DNA of 64,000 nt. Source: DATBAK01 sp038240075 (GTDB lineage Bacteria; Actinomycetota; Acidimicrobiia; IMCC26256; PALSA-610). The DNA lies in NCBI GenBank assembly GCA_038240075.1, contig JBBSEC010000008.1, forward strand, positions 1 to 64,000. Reading direction: 5' to 3'. The notes under the pieces were generated by a model. That model ran no database searches. It was not told the DNA's origin and was given only the letters and a program-made list of their open reading frames with translations. Positions 40,514-49,626 of this stretch are shown one piece after another (within the stretch, counting starts at the first letter, position 1; each line of letters starts with the position of its first letter). The position numbers were made by a program, and so were the translations under genes.

Positions 40514-42487
40514 TTGAGCGGTCACGGTGTCCTCGATCTCGTCTGGCTGATCCCTGCGCTTCCGGCGTTCGGCGCGGTCGTGCTGCTGTTGTTCGGCAAG
40601 CGCATCGGCGAACCGATCGCGGGTTGGATCGCCACGTCGACGATGGGCCTCGCGTTCCTCTGCTCCGTGATCACGTTTGCGGTGTTGCTCGGTCGCCATG
40701 CCGACGAGCGTCAGCAGGTGCGCTCGCTCTGGACTTGGTTCCAGTCGGGCGGCTTCGTCGTGAAGATGAGCTTCCTCGTCGATCCGCTGTCGGTCACGAT
40801 GATCCTCTTCGTCACCGGCATCGGCACGCTGATCCACCTGTATTCGATCGGGTACATGCACGGCGATCCCCGTTTCTCGCGGTTCTTCGCGTACATGAAC
40901 CTGTTTGGCGCCTCGATGCTCATCCTCGTGCTCGGCGGCAGCTTCCTCGTCACCTTCCTCGGATGGGAAGGCGTCGCGCTCTGCTCCTACCTCCTCGTCT
41001 CGTTCTGGTTCGAGCGCAACGCCGCGGCCGTCGCGGGCAAGAAGGCGTTCGTCACCAACCGCGTCGGCGACTTCGGCTTCCTGCTCGGCACGTTCCTGCT
41101 TGTCTCGAAGACCGGCTCGCTCGACTACTCCGGTCTCGCGGGCCGCATCGCGCCGCTGTCGCACGGCACGGTGACCGCGATCGCGCTGCTTTTCTTCCTC
41201 GGGGCGATGGGCAAGAGCGCGCAGTTCCCGCTGCACGTCTGGCTTCCCGACGCGATGGAGGGCCCCACCCCGGTCTCCGCGCTCATCCACGCCGCAACGA
41301 TGGTCACCGGCGGCGTGTACCTCATGTGCCGCGCGCACGTGTTCCTCGACGTCTCCGCGATCAGCGGGTCGGTGCACGCGGGCACGGTGATCTCGTGGAT
41401 CGGCGCGATCACCGCACTGGGCGCGGCCACCGTCGCGATCAAGCAGAACGACATCAAGAAGGTGCTTGCGTACTCCACGCTGAGCCAGCTCGGGTACATG
41501 TTCATCGCGGTCGGGGTCGGCGCCTACTCCGCCGGGATCTTCCACATGGTCACCCACGCGTTCTTCAAGGCGCTGCTCTTCCTCGGCTCCGGCTCGGTCA
41601 TCCACGGCATGCACGACGAGCAGGACATGCGCAAGATGGGCGGGCTGCGCAAGTACATGCCGATCACGGCGATGACCTTCGTCGTCGGATGGCTCGCGAT
41701 CGCGGGCGTCATCCCGTTCGCGGGCTTCTGGTCGAAGGACGAGATCCTGGCGAAGGCGTGGGCGCACCACAGCTACGGCCTCTGGGCCGTCGGCGCCGTC
41801 GCCGCCCTCTTCACCGCCTTCTACATGACGCGCCTGGTCTGGCTCACGTTCTACGGGCCGGAACGCTTCCGCGATCCGCAGGCCGTCGGCGACGGCGAAA
41901 CCGCGCACGAGGTGCACGAGCCGCACGAGTCGCCGGCGCTGATGCTCATCCCGCTCGGCGCGCTCGCCGGTCTCTCGATCGTCGGGGGCCTCCTCAACCT
42001 GCCGTTCACCAAGCAATCACTCGACTTCCTCAACCAGTGGCTCGCACCGTCGTTCGCGGGCAGCCGCAGCGTCGAGGTCGGTTCCTTCACGACCGGCTTC
42101 GCGTTGTCGACGTTCGCGCTCATCGTCGCGGTCGGCGGGATTCTCTGGGGCTACTCGGTCTACCGCAACGGACTCACCGCGACGGGCGAAGACCCGATCG
42201 ACGCCAAGCTCGGTCCGGTCGCGAAGGTGTGGGCGCACGCGTACTACTTCGACATCGGCCTCGCGCGCGTCGTGAGTGGCCCCGTCACCGGCCTTGCGCG
42301 GTTCCTCGCCGACGGAGTCGACAAGAAGGTGATCGACGGTGCGGTCAACGGCGTCGGCATCGCGTTCCGCACCAGTGCGGGCGGCCTGCGGCGCGTGCAG
42401 ACCGGCCTCGTGCGCAACTACGCGCTGGGCATCGCCCTGGGCGCGGTTGCGCTGCTGATCTTCTTCGTTCTGCGGGTGAACCTCTGA
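40514..42487 (+). CDS. nuoL: NADH-quinone oxidoreductase subunit L (complex I-1)
   Basis: Antiporter-like proton channel with the long lateral helix, 657 residues and about 16 spans. The conserved WEGVALCSYLLVSFWF, GKSAQFPLHVWLPDAMEGPTPVSALIHAATMV and QNDIKKVLAYSTLSQLGYM blocks hold the channel Glu/Lys residues. TTG 40514 is used as start, with AAGGG from the end of nuoK as ribosome binding site. Confidence 0.95.
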   Translation: MSGHGVLDLVWLIPALPAFGAVVLLLFGKRIGEPIAGWIATSTMGLAFLCSVITFAVLLGRHADERQQVRSLWTWFQSGGFVVKMSFLVDPLSVTMILFVTGIGTLIHLYSIGYMHGDPRFSRFFAYMNLFGASMLILVLGGSFLVTFLGWEGVALCSYLLVSFWFERNAAAVAGKKAFVTNRVGDFGFLLGTFLLVSKTGSLDYSGLAGRIAPLSHGTVTAIALLFFLGAMGKSAQFPLHVWLPDAMEGPTPVSALIHAATMVTGGVYLMCRAHVFLDVSAISGSVHAGTVISWIGAITALGAATVAIKQNDIKKVLAYSTLSQLGYMFIAVGVGAYSAGIFHMVTHAFFKALLFLGSGSVIHGMHDEQDMRKMGGLRKYMPITAMTFVVGWLAIAGVIPFAGFWSKDEILAKAWAHHSYGLWAVGAVAALFTAFYMTRLVWLTFYGPERFRDPQAVGDGETAHEVHEPHESPALMLIPLGALAGLSIVGGLLNLPFTKQSLDFLNQWLAPSFAGSRSVEVGSFTTGFALSTFALIVAVGGILWGYSVYRNGLTATGEDPIDAKLGPVAKVWAHAYYFDIGLARVVSGPVTGLARFLADGVDKKVIDGAVNGVGIAFRTSAGGLRRVQTGLVRNYALGIALGAVALLIFFVLRVNL

Positions 42488-44067
42488 TGCTCGCTGCCGC
42501 GCCGGTGATCGCCGAACACGTGACCAACGGCGGTTTTCCGCTCCTTACCGCGCTGATCGTCACGCCGTTGGTCGGTGCGGTCATCGCGATCCTGATGCCG
42601 TCCCGACGGCCCGAGTACTCCCGCATCGTCGGCTACGTCGCGACTGCCGCGACGGGTGGGTTCGCGGTCGATCTGCTCGTGCAGTACCAGACGACCGCGC
42701 ACGGCTACCAGTTCGTCGAGAGTCACCAGTGGATCAGCGCGTTCGGTGTTCGCTACCTGCTCGGCGTCGACGGGATCAGCCTGTTCATGGTGGCGCTGAC
42801 CGCCCTGCTCATTCCGATCGGGTTGGTTGCGTCGGCCGAGATCGAACGGCCGAAGGCGTTCACGGTGTGGATGCTCCTCCTCGAGTCGGCGCTCATCGCG
42901 GTGTTCCTCAGTCTCGACCTCGTCCTGTTCTTCGTGGCGTTCGAGTTCGTGCTGGTGCCGATGTACTTCCTCATCGCCGAGTGGGGTCATGGCAACAAGG
43001 TGTACGCGGCGACGAAGTTCTTCTTGTACACGATGGCCGGTTCCGCGTTCCTCTTCGTCGGTCTGCTCAGCGTCGCGTTGCTCTACCACCACGCCGGCCA
43101 TCCGCTGACGTTCGACGTGCGCACGCTCACGGCATGGACGTCGGCGAAGGGCAACCTCTCGTCGGGCGTCGGGCGCGCGCTGTTCCTGGCGTTCTGCGTC
43201 GCGTTCGCGGTCAAGGTGCCGTTGTTCCCGCTGCACACGTGGCTGCCCGACGCGCACACGGAAGCGCCCACCGCGGGCTCGGTCATCCTCGCGGGTGTGC
43301 TCCTCAAGATGGGCACCTACGGCTTCTTGCGTTTCGCGATCCCGATGTTCCCGCAGGCCGCCGTCGATCTCGCACCCGTGTTGCTCGTGGCGGGCGTCAT
43401 CGGCATCACCTACGGCGCGATCGTCGCCGCGATGCAGTCCGATCTGAAGCGACTCGTCGCGTACTCGTCGATTGCGCACCTCGGGTTCGTCGTGATCGGT
43501 GTGTTCTCGCTCACGACCCAAGGCATCCAGGGCGGGCTGTTCACGATGATCAGCCACGGCTTGACCACAAGCGCGCTCTTCCTGCTCATCGGGATGCTGT
43601 CCGACCGGCGCCACACACGGCTGATCGCCGACTTCGGCGGCCTCTGGAAGTCGGTGCCGATCCTCGGCGGCCTGTTCGTGACCGCGACGTTCGCGTCGAT
43701 CGGCCTCCCGGGCTTCTCCGGTTTCGTCGGTGAGTTCCTTGCGCTGCTCGGCACCTTCATCACCCAACGCTGGTACGCGGTCGTCGCGACCACCGGTGTG
43801 ATCCTCGCCGCGGTGTACCTGCTCTGGGCCGTGCAACGCGCGTTCATGGGCGAGCCGAAGGGTGACAACGTCGGCATGCGCGACATCACGTTCCGCGAGC
43901 TGGCGACGGTCGTGCCGCTGCTCGGGCTCAGCCTCTTCCTCGGCCTCTACCCGAAGCCGGTTCTCGACCGCGTGAAGCCTGCGGTCGACGATCTCGTCGC
44001 GCACGTGCAACAGACCACCAACTACCGGGCGCCGGCGGTCTCCACAACGGGTCGGGCGGCACCATGA
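42487..44067 (+). CDS. nuoM: NADH-quinone oxidoreductase subunit M (complex I-1)
   Basis: Antiporter-like proton channel, 526 residues and about 14 spans. Key blocks: FFVAFEFVLVPMYFLI (channel Glu), KVPLFPLHTWLPDAHTEAPTAGSVILAGVLLKMG and MQSDLKRLVAYSSIAHLGFV. The ATG shares one base with the nuoL stop, and its own stop overlaps nuoN. Confidence 0.95.
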   Translation: MLAAAPVIAEHVTNGGFPLLTALIVTPLVGAVIAILMPSRRPEYSRIVGYVATAATGGFAVDLLVQYQTTAHGYQFVESHQWISAFGVRYLLGVDGISLFMVALTALLIPIGLVASAEIERPKAFTVWMLLLESALIAVFLSLDLVLFFVAFEFVLVPMYFLIAEWGHGNKVYAATKFFLYTMAGSAFLFVGLLSVALLYHHAGHPLTFDVRTLTAWTSAKGNLSSGVGRALFLAFCVAFAVKVPLFPLHTWLPDAHTEAPTAGSVILAGVLLKMGTYGFLRFAIPMFPQAAVDLAPVLLVAGVIGITYGAIVAAMQSDLKRLVAYSSIAHLGFVVIGVFSLTTQGIQGGLFTMISHGLTTSALFLLIGMLSDRRHTRLIADFGGLWKSVPILGGLFVTATFASIGLPGFSGFVGEFLALLGTFITQRWYAVVATTGVILAAVYLLWAVQRAFMGEPKGDNVGMRDITFRELATVVPLLGLSLFLGLYPKPVLDRVKPAVDDLVAHVQQTTNYRAPAVSTTGRAAP

Positions 44068-45587
44068 ACCTGCTGCTCGCACTCACCAGCGCGCCGACCA
44101 AGCCGCTGCCCGTCCCGAACATCGACTGGGTCTCGATCTCGCCCGAGCTCTGTCTCTTCGCCGCCGCGCTCGCGATCGTGATGTTGCGTTCGATCGTGCG
44201 CCGTTCGCCGCGCGTGTTCGACGCGTCGTTGCTCATCGCCGTCGCTGGCATCGCGGCGTCGGGCGTGTGCACCGCCGTCGTCTGGCATGTCGTGCGCCAG
44301 GACGGTCCGTACCAGGCGATCAGCGGCATGGTGGCGGTCGACGGGTTCTCGGTCTTCATTCGCGTCGTCGTGCTCATCGCGACGCTGCTGTCGGTGCTGC
44401 TGTCGTCGGTGTATCTCGTCCGCGAACGCCTCGACGGGCCCGAATACCTCGCGCTGATGTTGTTGTCGGCCGCCGGCATGATGATCATGGCGGCCGCAAA
44501 CGATCTCGTCGTCGTGTTCCTCGCCCTCGAGATCCTGTCGATCGCGCTCTACGTCCTCGCCGCGTTCGACCGCCGCCGGCTCGAGTCGCAGGAGGCGGGC
44601 CTCAAGTACTTCGTGCTCGGCGCGTTCTCGTCGGCCATCTTCCTGTACGGCATCGCGCTCACCTACGGAGCGACCGGCACCACGTCGCTCACGGGCATCG
44701 CGACCTTCCTCGCGGCCAACAATCTCGGCCACGTCGGCATCCTCGATGCCGGGTTCGCCTTCTTGCTCGTCGGGCTGGGGTTCAAGGTGGCCGCGGCCCC
44801 GTTCCACATGTGGGCGCCCGACGTCTACGAGGGAGCGCCTACACCGGTCACCGCGTTCATGGCCTCGGCGACGAAGGCGGCGGCGTTTGCCGCGCTGCTG
44901 CGCATCTTCGTCGGGACGTTCCCGCTGTACGGCGTCGACTGGCGGCCCGCGGTGTGGGGCCTCGCCGTCGTGTCGCTCGTCGTCGGGACCGTTGCCGCGG
45001 TTGTGCAGACCGACGTGAAGCGGATGCTCGCGTACTCGTCGATCAGTCACGCCGGATTCGCGCTGATCGGCGTGCAGGTCGCGACGCGCGACGGCACGTC
45101 GGCTGCGCTCTTCTACCTGCTCGTCTACGCGTTCATGGTGATCGGCGCGTTCGGTGTGATCGGGGTGATGGCCACCAAGGGCGACCGCAGTCACGACCTC
45201 GGCGACTACAAGGGCCTCAGTTCCCGGCAGCCGCTGCTCGCGGGCCTGCTCACGGTGTTCCTGCTCGCGCAGGCGGGCGTGCCGCTCACCGGTGGGTTCG
45301 TCGCCAAGCTCGGCGTGTTCAAGGCCGCGGTCGACGTCGGCCAGTACCCGCTCGTGCTGATCGCGTTGCTCGCGTCGGTTGTCGGAGCGTTCGTCTACCT
45401 GCGCATCGTCGTGACGATGTACGGCACCGCGGCCGACGAACCCGTTGCCGCGCGCGTCGTGGTCGACTTCCCGACGCGCGCCGTCCTCACGATCTCGGCC
45501 ACGGCCATCGTCGTGCTCGGCGTGCTCCCCGGCTTCGCCATCGACTTCGCCCGCGACGCCACCCTCCTCCTCGTCGGCGCGCGTTAA
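44064..45587 (+). CDS. nuoN: NADH-quinone oxidoreductase subunit N (complex I-1)
   Basis: Antiporter-like proton channel closest to the quinone module, 507 residues. Conserved segments are VVFLALEILSIALYVLAAF, GLKYFVLGAFSSAIFLYG, KVAAAPFHMWAPDVYEGAPTPVTAFMA and QTDVKRMLAYSSISHAGF. It closes the 14-gene operon; the hairpin repeat 28 bases downstream may end the transcript. Confidence 0.95.
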   Translation: MNLLLALTSAPTKPLPVPNIDWVSISPELCLFAAALAIVMLRSIVRRSPRVFDASLLIAVAGIAASGVCTAVVWHVVRQDGPYQAISGMVAVDGFSVFIRVVVLIATLLSVLLSSVYLVRERLDGPEYLALMLLSAAGMMIMAAANDLVVVFLALEILSIALYVLAAFDRRRLESQEAGLKYFVLGAFSSAIFLYGIALTYGATGTTSLTGIATFLAANNLGHVGILDAGFAFLLVGLGFKVAAAPFHMWAPDVYEGAPTPVTAFMASATKAAAFAALLRIFVGTFPLYGVDWRPAVWGLAVVSLVVGTVAAVVQTDVKRMLAYSSISHAGFALIGVQVATRDGTSAALFYLLVYAFMVIGAFGVIGVMATKGDRSHDLGDYKGLSSRQPLLAGLLTVFLLAQAGVPLTGGFVAKLGVFKAAVDVGQYPLVLIALLASVVGAFVYLRIVVTMYGTAADEPVAARVVVDFPTRAVLTISATAIVVLGVLPGFAIDFARDATLLLVGAR

Positions 45588-45614
45588 CCGCGCACCGACA
45601 ACCCAAACCCCGTC

Positions 45615-45741
45615 CCTGGTACTGCACTTTCTACGCATACGACATAGGTGCAGTACCAAAGGCCGTTTTCGACGCCGGTGAACCGTGCGGCACGGACGGT
45701 AGGACGAACGCGCGGCGCGCTCGTTGCGGGGTTTGTCGCTG
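45615..45741 (+). repeat. Dispersed hairpin repeat, copy 2
   Basis: Second copy of the element at 10407. TGGTACTGCAC (45617-45627) pairs perfectly with GTGCAGTACCA (45648-45658); the outer and inner parts of the left arm have diverged, so the stem is shorter than in copy 1. The loop core (ACGCATACGACATAGGTGCAG) is the same as in copy 1, and a GTTTTC tract follows. Similarity continues to about 45741 (CGGTGAACCGTGCGGCACG, TTGCGGGGTTTG). It lies between the convergent nuoN and patatin genes, a position suited to a terminator. Confidence 0.75.
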
Positions 45742-45749
45742 GCCGCGCG

Positions 45750-46697
45750 CTACGCCTCGACCGCGCGGGCGCGGCGGAAGGGGAGGTGCGGGCGCCGGTG
45801 GAAAGACTGCACGGCGCGCTCACGCCGGTCGTACGCGTCGAGCGCGGCGGTCGTCAGTTGGTACGCGGCCTCGATGAGCTCCTCGCCCCCGGAGAAGTCG
45901 TAGATCTCACGCGCGTCGTGAGGCCTGGGGAGCTCGATCAGCTCGATGCCGGCCGGCATGTGCCGGCGCTCGAGCTCGTAGCGCTGGTTGCGCGAGTGGG
46001 CGAACGACGTCATCACCACGTCGAGCGGGCTGCGCTGCGGCCGGTCGGAGAAGCTTCCCGACACGTTGAGCACGTAGACGCGGTCGACCGGCCCCGAGAT
46101 CGCGTGCCAGAGCGGTACCGAGTTGACGACACCGCCGTCGACGAGGCGTCGGCCGGCATGCTCGATGACGGGGAAGATCCCGGGCAGGCAGGTGCTCGCG
46201 AGCAGGGCCGGCTTCAGTGGTCCCCGCACGATCACCACCTCTTCACCGGTGTCGAGATCGGTCGCGTTCACGCGCAGTGGGATCTGCAGGTCGGCGAACG
46301 AGCGGGCCGGGGTGGCCGTGTCGATGACCTGCACGAGGCCTTCGTTCGAGAAGAGGTTCGTCTCGCGCCGCACGACGTTCCACGCCCGGCTGATCTTGCC
46401 GCCGGGGAACACGGTGGCCGTGGTGAGGCCCATCCACACGTTGGCCAGCCTCGCGACGCCGGTGAGGTTCGGGGCGTAACAGAGGGCGGCACCGTTCAGT
46501 GCGCCGGCGGAGGTCCCGATGACGACGTCGGGCACGATGCCCCGCTCGACGAGCCCGCGCAGCATTCCGACCTGGGCGACGCCCTGATTGCCCCCACCCG
46601 AGAGGACGAAAGCGGTCCGCGGGCGGTCGCCTCGCGTGTCGTGTCGGACCCCGGGGCTCGGGGCGCGGCTCACCACCGGTTCGCCTTCATGCGACAT
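45750..46697 (-). CDS. Patatin-like phospholipase
   Basis: Serine acyl hydrolase of 315 residues. The oxyanion motif is LSGGGNQG, the nucleophile S63 sits in GTSAG and the catalytic aspartate in RRLVDGGVVNS (Ser-Asp dyad). No signal peptide or membrane span is evident. It may act on membrane lipids. ATG 46697 is preferred over the adjacent GTG 46700. Convergent with nuoN and divergent from the second nuo operon, with 111 bases to its nuoA. Confidence 0.88.
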   Translation of the reverse strand: MSHEGEPVVSRAPSPGVRHDTRGDRPRTAFVLSGGGNQGVAQVGMLRGLVERGIVPDVVIGTSAGALNGAALCYAPNLTGVARLANVWMGLTTATVFPGGKISRAWNVVRRETNLFSNEGLVQVIDTATPARSFADLQIPLRVNATDLDTGEEVVIVRGPLKPALLASTCLPGIFPVIEHAGRRLVDGGVVNSVPLWHAISGPVDRVYVLNVSGSFSDRPQRSPLDVVMTSFAHSRNQRYELERRHMPAGIELIELPRPHDAREIYDFSGGEELIEAAYQLTTAALDAYDRRERAVQSFHRRPHLPFRRARAVEA

Positions 46698-46721
46698 CAC
46701 ATCGGCCCCAACGCGCCTGTG

Positions 46722-46741
46722 TTGCGGGAGAATTCCCGCAA
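46722..46741. promoter_or_regulatory. Perfect 20-bp palindrome upstream of the second nuo operon
   Basis: TTGCGGGAGAATTCCCGCAA is an 8-4-8 inverted repeat without mismatch, 67 bases before the nuoA start and directly upstream of the candidate -35 box. It does not resemble the Rex site. It is a strong operator candidate for a dimeric regulator of the second complex I and/or the divergent patatin gene. Confidence 0.6.
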
Positions 46742-46772
46742 TTGCGTTGAGAAATCGGCCCCCGCGTATACT
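46742..46772 (+). promoter_or_regulatory. Candidate promoter of the second nuo operon
   Basis: TATACT (46767-46772) matches the -10 consensus at 5 of 6 positions. TTGCGT (46742-46747) is a possible -35 with a long 19-base spacer, abutting the palindrome; the wide spacing suggests an activator-dependent promoter. Transcription would start near 46779, about 30 bases before the GTG start of nuoA, which is preceded by GGAG. Confidence 0.45.
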
Positions 46773-46808
46773 CCGCCGGTCGACCCGAAGCCGGGCAACG
46801 GAGCGCGC

Positions 46809-47171
46809 GTGTCGGAGTTCTACAGGCAGTATTTGGCCGTCGCGGTCTTTGTCGTAGCCGCCATTGGCATGGTGGCTGCGATGCTGGGCGTGGGCAAGCT
46901 TCTCCGGCCCACGCGGCCGCAGCCGCAGAAGTACGTGACGTATGAGTCGGGGTCCGATCCGCTGGGCGGATTCGGCCAGATGACGGTCCGCTATTACATC
47001 TACGCCCTGCTGTTCGTGATCTTCGACGTCGAGGCGCTCTTCGTCTTCCCGTGGGCCATATCGGCCGAGTCGCTGGGCTGGTTCGGGATCGTCGAGATCT
47101 TCGTGTTCATCGCGGTGCTGCTGGTGGGCCTCGCCTACCTGTGGCGCAAGGGGCTGCTCACGTGGGCCTGA
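46809..47171 (+). CDS. nuoA: Complex I-2 subunit A
   Basis: 120-residue, three-span subunit of standard length, without the C-terminal tail of the first copy. The loop reads YVTYESGSDPLGGFGQMTVRYYIYALLFVIFDVEALFVFP; the loop cysteine of complex I-1 (YECG) is serine here (YESG). GTG 46809 is preceded by GGAG. First gene of an 11-gene operon without nuoEFG. Confidence 0.94.
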   Translation: MSEFYRQYLAVAVFVVAAIGMVAAMLGVGKLLRPTRPQPQKYVTYESGSDPLGGFGQMTVRYYIYALLFVIFDVEALFVFPWAISAESLGWFGIVEIFVFIAVLLVGLAYLWRKGLLTWA

Positions 47172-47686
47172 TCGACAAGGGCACGCTGCGCTCGGGACCG
47201 CTCAAGCCGCTCGGTGACCTCCTCAACTACAGCCGGAAGTACTCGCTCTGGATGTTCCAGTGGGGTCTGGCGTGCTGCGCGATCGAGATGGGCGCTGCGC
47301 TCGCGAGCCCGCGCTACGACGTGATGCGTCTCGGTGTCATCCCGTTCCCGGCCAGCCCGCGCCAGGCCGACCTCATGGTCATCTCGGGCACGGTCACCGA
47401 CAAGATGGCACCGTCGATCCGCCGGCTCTACGAGCAGATGCCCGACCCGAAGTACGTCATCTCCATGGGCTCGTGCGCCAACTGTGGCGGCCCCTACTGG
47501 GACTCGTACTCGGTGACGAAGGGCGTCGACCAGATCATCCCTGTCGACGTCTACGTCCCCGGCTGCCCGCCGCGGCCTGAGGCCTTCATCGAGGGCATCA
47601 CCCTCCTGCAGCAGCGGATCATGGACGAGGACCCGGCCGCGCGGAACCGCGGCGACCACTGGGAGCCGATCGTCGTTGGCCGCTGA
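47162..47686 (+). CDS. nuoB: Complex I-2 subunit B
   Basis: N2-cluster subunit, 174 residues; cysteines in WGLACCAIEM, SMGSCANCGGPYWDSY and YVPGCPPRPE are complete. The GTG start overlaps the end of nuoA by 10 bases. The CANCGG motif differs from CAST in the first copy, so the two operons are not a recent duplication. Confidence 0.94.
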   Translation: MGLIDKGTLRSGPLKPLGDLLNYSRKYSLWMFQWGLACCAIEMGAALASPRYDVMRLGVIPFPASPRQADLMVISGTVTDKMAPSIRRLYEQMPDPKYVISMGSCANCGGPYWDSYSVTKGVDQIIPVDVYVPGCPPRPEAFIEGITLLQQRIMDEDPAARNRGDHWEPIVVGR

Positions 47687-48398
47687 CGCACCGCCCGAAG
47701 CCGAGACCGAGGCTGCCGTCGCGCCCGACGCGGCAGAGGCCGAGCCGGTTGCAGAGCCGCGCACGACGCTCCTGCCCGGCGCGGCCGCGTTGCTCGAGAA
47801 GCTGCTCGCGCGCCTCGGCGACGCGGTCATCGAATCGGCGGCCTGCTACGGCGACGCCGTCGTGCGGGTCAAGCCCGAAGCCTGGCTCCAGGCCGCGCGG
47901 ATCGCGCACGACGAGCTCGGTTGCGACTACCTGTCGTTCATCGCCGGCATCGACTGGATGCCCACTCCCACCGTCGCCGGCGCCGAAGAGGGATCGGGTG
48001 ACACCTCGGCGCCGGTGCAGCCCCGCGAGACCACGTACGGAGTCGCCGGGTCGGCCGGCCGGTTCCAGGTGTTCGCGAGGGTCGACTCCACGAACGCCGG
48101 CGCGGGCCTCACGCTGAAGACCGACATCACCACCGACACGATGCGCGTCGACTCGTGGTGCTCGGTGTACCCGGGCGCCGACTGGCACGAGCGTGAAGCG
48201 TGGGAGATGTACGGGTTCGCGTTCACCGGCCACCCCGCGTTGCGTCACCTCTATCTCCCCGCCGAGTTCGAAGGCCATCCGCTGCGCAAGGACTTCCCGC
48301 TCCTCGCGCGCGAGGTGAAGCCGTGGCCGGGGCTCGTCGACGTCGAGCCGATGCCTGGCGAAGAGCCCGGTGACGACGAAGCGGCGGTTGAAGCATGA
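47676..48398 (+). CDS. nuoC: Complex I-2 subunit C
   Basis: 240 residues; signature VYPGADWHEREAWEMYGFAFTGHPALRHLYLPAEFEGHPLRKDFPL near the C-terminus. The N-terminal 30 residues are Ala/Glu/Pro-rich, and a Gly/Ser/Pro-rich insert follows IDWMPTPTV. TTG 47676 overlaps the nuoB end. Its stop overlaps an ATG that opens a 6-codon minicistron. Confidence 0.93.
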   Translation: MAADAPPEAETEAAVAPDAAEAEPVAEPRTTLLPGAAALLEKLLARLGDAVIESAACYGDAVVRVKPEAWLQAARIAHDELGCDYLSFIAGIDWMPTPTVAGAEEGSGDTSAPVQPRETTYGVAGSAGRFQVFARVDSTNAGAGLTLKTDITTDTMRVDSWCSVYPGADWHEREAWEMYGFAFTGHPALRHLYLPAEFEGHPLRKDFPLLAREVKPWPGLVDVEPMPGEEPGDDEAAVEA

Positions 48399-48415
48399 AC
48401 GGGGGAGCGGCATAG
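48395..48415 (+). other. Six-codon minicistron between nuoC and nuoD of complex I-2
   Basis: ATG 48395 overlaps the nuoC stop (ATGA); the frame reads MNGGAA and ends TAG directly against the nuoD ATG at 48416. It contains GGGGGAG, the likely ribosome binding site of nuoD. Probably a reinitiation bridge rather than a peptide gene. Confidence 0.35.
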
Positions 48416-49612
48416 ATGACGACCACCGACCTTCCTCCTCCGGGCGACCTTCCCGAGGTCCAGATCGATCCCGCGATCTACCGCCACCTCGCCGACGCGC
48501 AGGTGAACGTCGAGCTCGACACCGGCGACATGATCCTGTCGCTCGGGCCGCAGCACCCCGCGACGCACGGCACGCTCCGGCTCGTCGTGCGCCTCGACGG
48601 CGAGCGCGTGATCGCGGCCGATCCGATCATCGGCTACATGCACCGCGGCTACGAGAAGCTCACCGAATACCGCACGTACCCGCAGATCACGACGCTGATC
48701 AACCGGATCGACTGGCTCTCGAGCTTCGCGAACGAAGTCCCGTTCGTGCACGCGGCCGAACAGCTCATGGGTATCGAGGCGCCGCCGCGGGCCGTCTACA
48801 TCCGCACGGTGCTCACGGAGCTCTCGCGCATCGCGACCTTCCTGCTCTTCCTCGGTGAGATGGGCCTTCAGGTCGGGGCGATCACGCCCGCGTTCTACGG
48901 CTTCCGCGACCGCGAGTACGTCCTCAACCTCATCGAGGCCGTCACCGGCGGGCGCTTCCACCCCAACTTCAACCGCATCGGCGGCTTGAAGGACGACTTC
49001 CCGTGGGGCTTCACCGCCGAGTGCCGCCAGGTCATGCGACGAGTCTTCGAGAGCTGCGACACGTTCGAAGACCTCGTGCTCGGCAACCCCATCTTCGAGC
49101 AGCGCACCCGGTCGATCGGGATCATCCCGCCCGACCTCGGCGCGGCCTACGGCGTGTCGGGATCGAACCTGCGCGCATCGGGCGTCGACTGGGACCTGCG
49201 ACGCGACGCCAAGCCCTACCTCGCGTACAACGAGCTCGACTGGAAGGTCTGGACCCATCCCGACGGCGACTCGTTCGCGCGCTACTGGGTGAGGCTCCAG
49301 GAGACCAGGGAATCGGCGCGGATGGTGCTGCAGCTCCTCGACGGGATGCCGAGCGGCCCGATCATGGCGAAGGTCCCGCGCATCATCAAGGTGCCGGCGG
49401 GCGAGGTGTGGGTGAACACCGAGAACCCGCTCGGCGAGATGGGCTACTACGTCATCTCGAAGGGCGCGACGGGCCCCTTCCGCGTCAAGATCCGTTCGGC
49501 GTCGTTCAGCAACGTCTCGATCCTGCCCTGGCTGCTGAAGGGCGTCTACGTTCCCGACATCGTGACGATCCTCGCCGGCCTCTACTTCATCCTGGGTGAC
49601 ATCGATCGATGA
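48416..49612 (+). CDS. nuoD: Complex I-2 subunit D, with altered quinone-site residue
   Basis: 398 residues, standard length. The quinone-ligating histidine is kept (GPQHPATHGTLR, H51), but the partner tyrosine, found in NRxDY of mammals, Thermus and the first copy, is W100 here (NRIDWLSSF). R77 in YMHRGYEKL corresponds to the arginine that NDUFAF7 dimethylates in mammalian NDUFS2; the first copy has threonine. The C-terminus is GDIDR. The substitution suggests an unusual quinone geometry or a different acceptor. Confidence 0.94.
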   Translation: MTTTDLPPPGDLPEVQIDPAIYRHLADAQVNVELDTGDMILSLGPQHPATHGTLRLVVRLDGERVIAADPIIGYMHRGYEKLTEYRTYPQITTLINRIDWLSSFANEVPFVHAAEQLMGIEAPPRAVYIRTVLTELSRIATFLLFLGEMGLQVGAITPAFYGFRDREYVLNLIEAVTGGRFHPNFNRIGGLKDDFPWGFTAECRQVMRRVFESCDTFEDLVLGNPIFEQRTRSIGIIPPDLGAAYGVSGSNLRASGVDWDLRRDAKPYLAYNELDWKVWTHPDGDSFARYWVRLQETRESARMVLQLLDGMPSGPIMAKVPRIIKVPAGEVWVNTENPLGEMGYYVISKGATGPFRVKIRSASFSNVSILPWLLKGVYVPDIVTILAGLYFILGDIDR

Positions 49613-49626
49613 CCGATAGCCGATGA
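49609..49626 (+). other. Five-codon minicistron between nuoD and nuoH of complex I-2
   Basis: ATG 49609 overlaps the nuoD stop, the frame reads MTDSR, and its TGA (49624-49626) overlaps the nuoH ATG at 49623. Both ends are ATGA overlaps. Confidence 0.35.
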
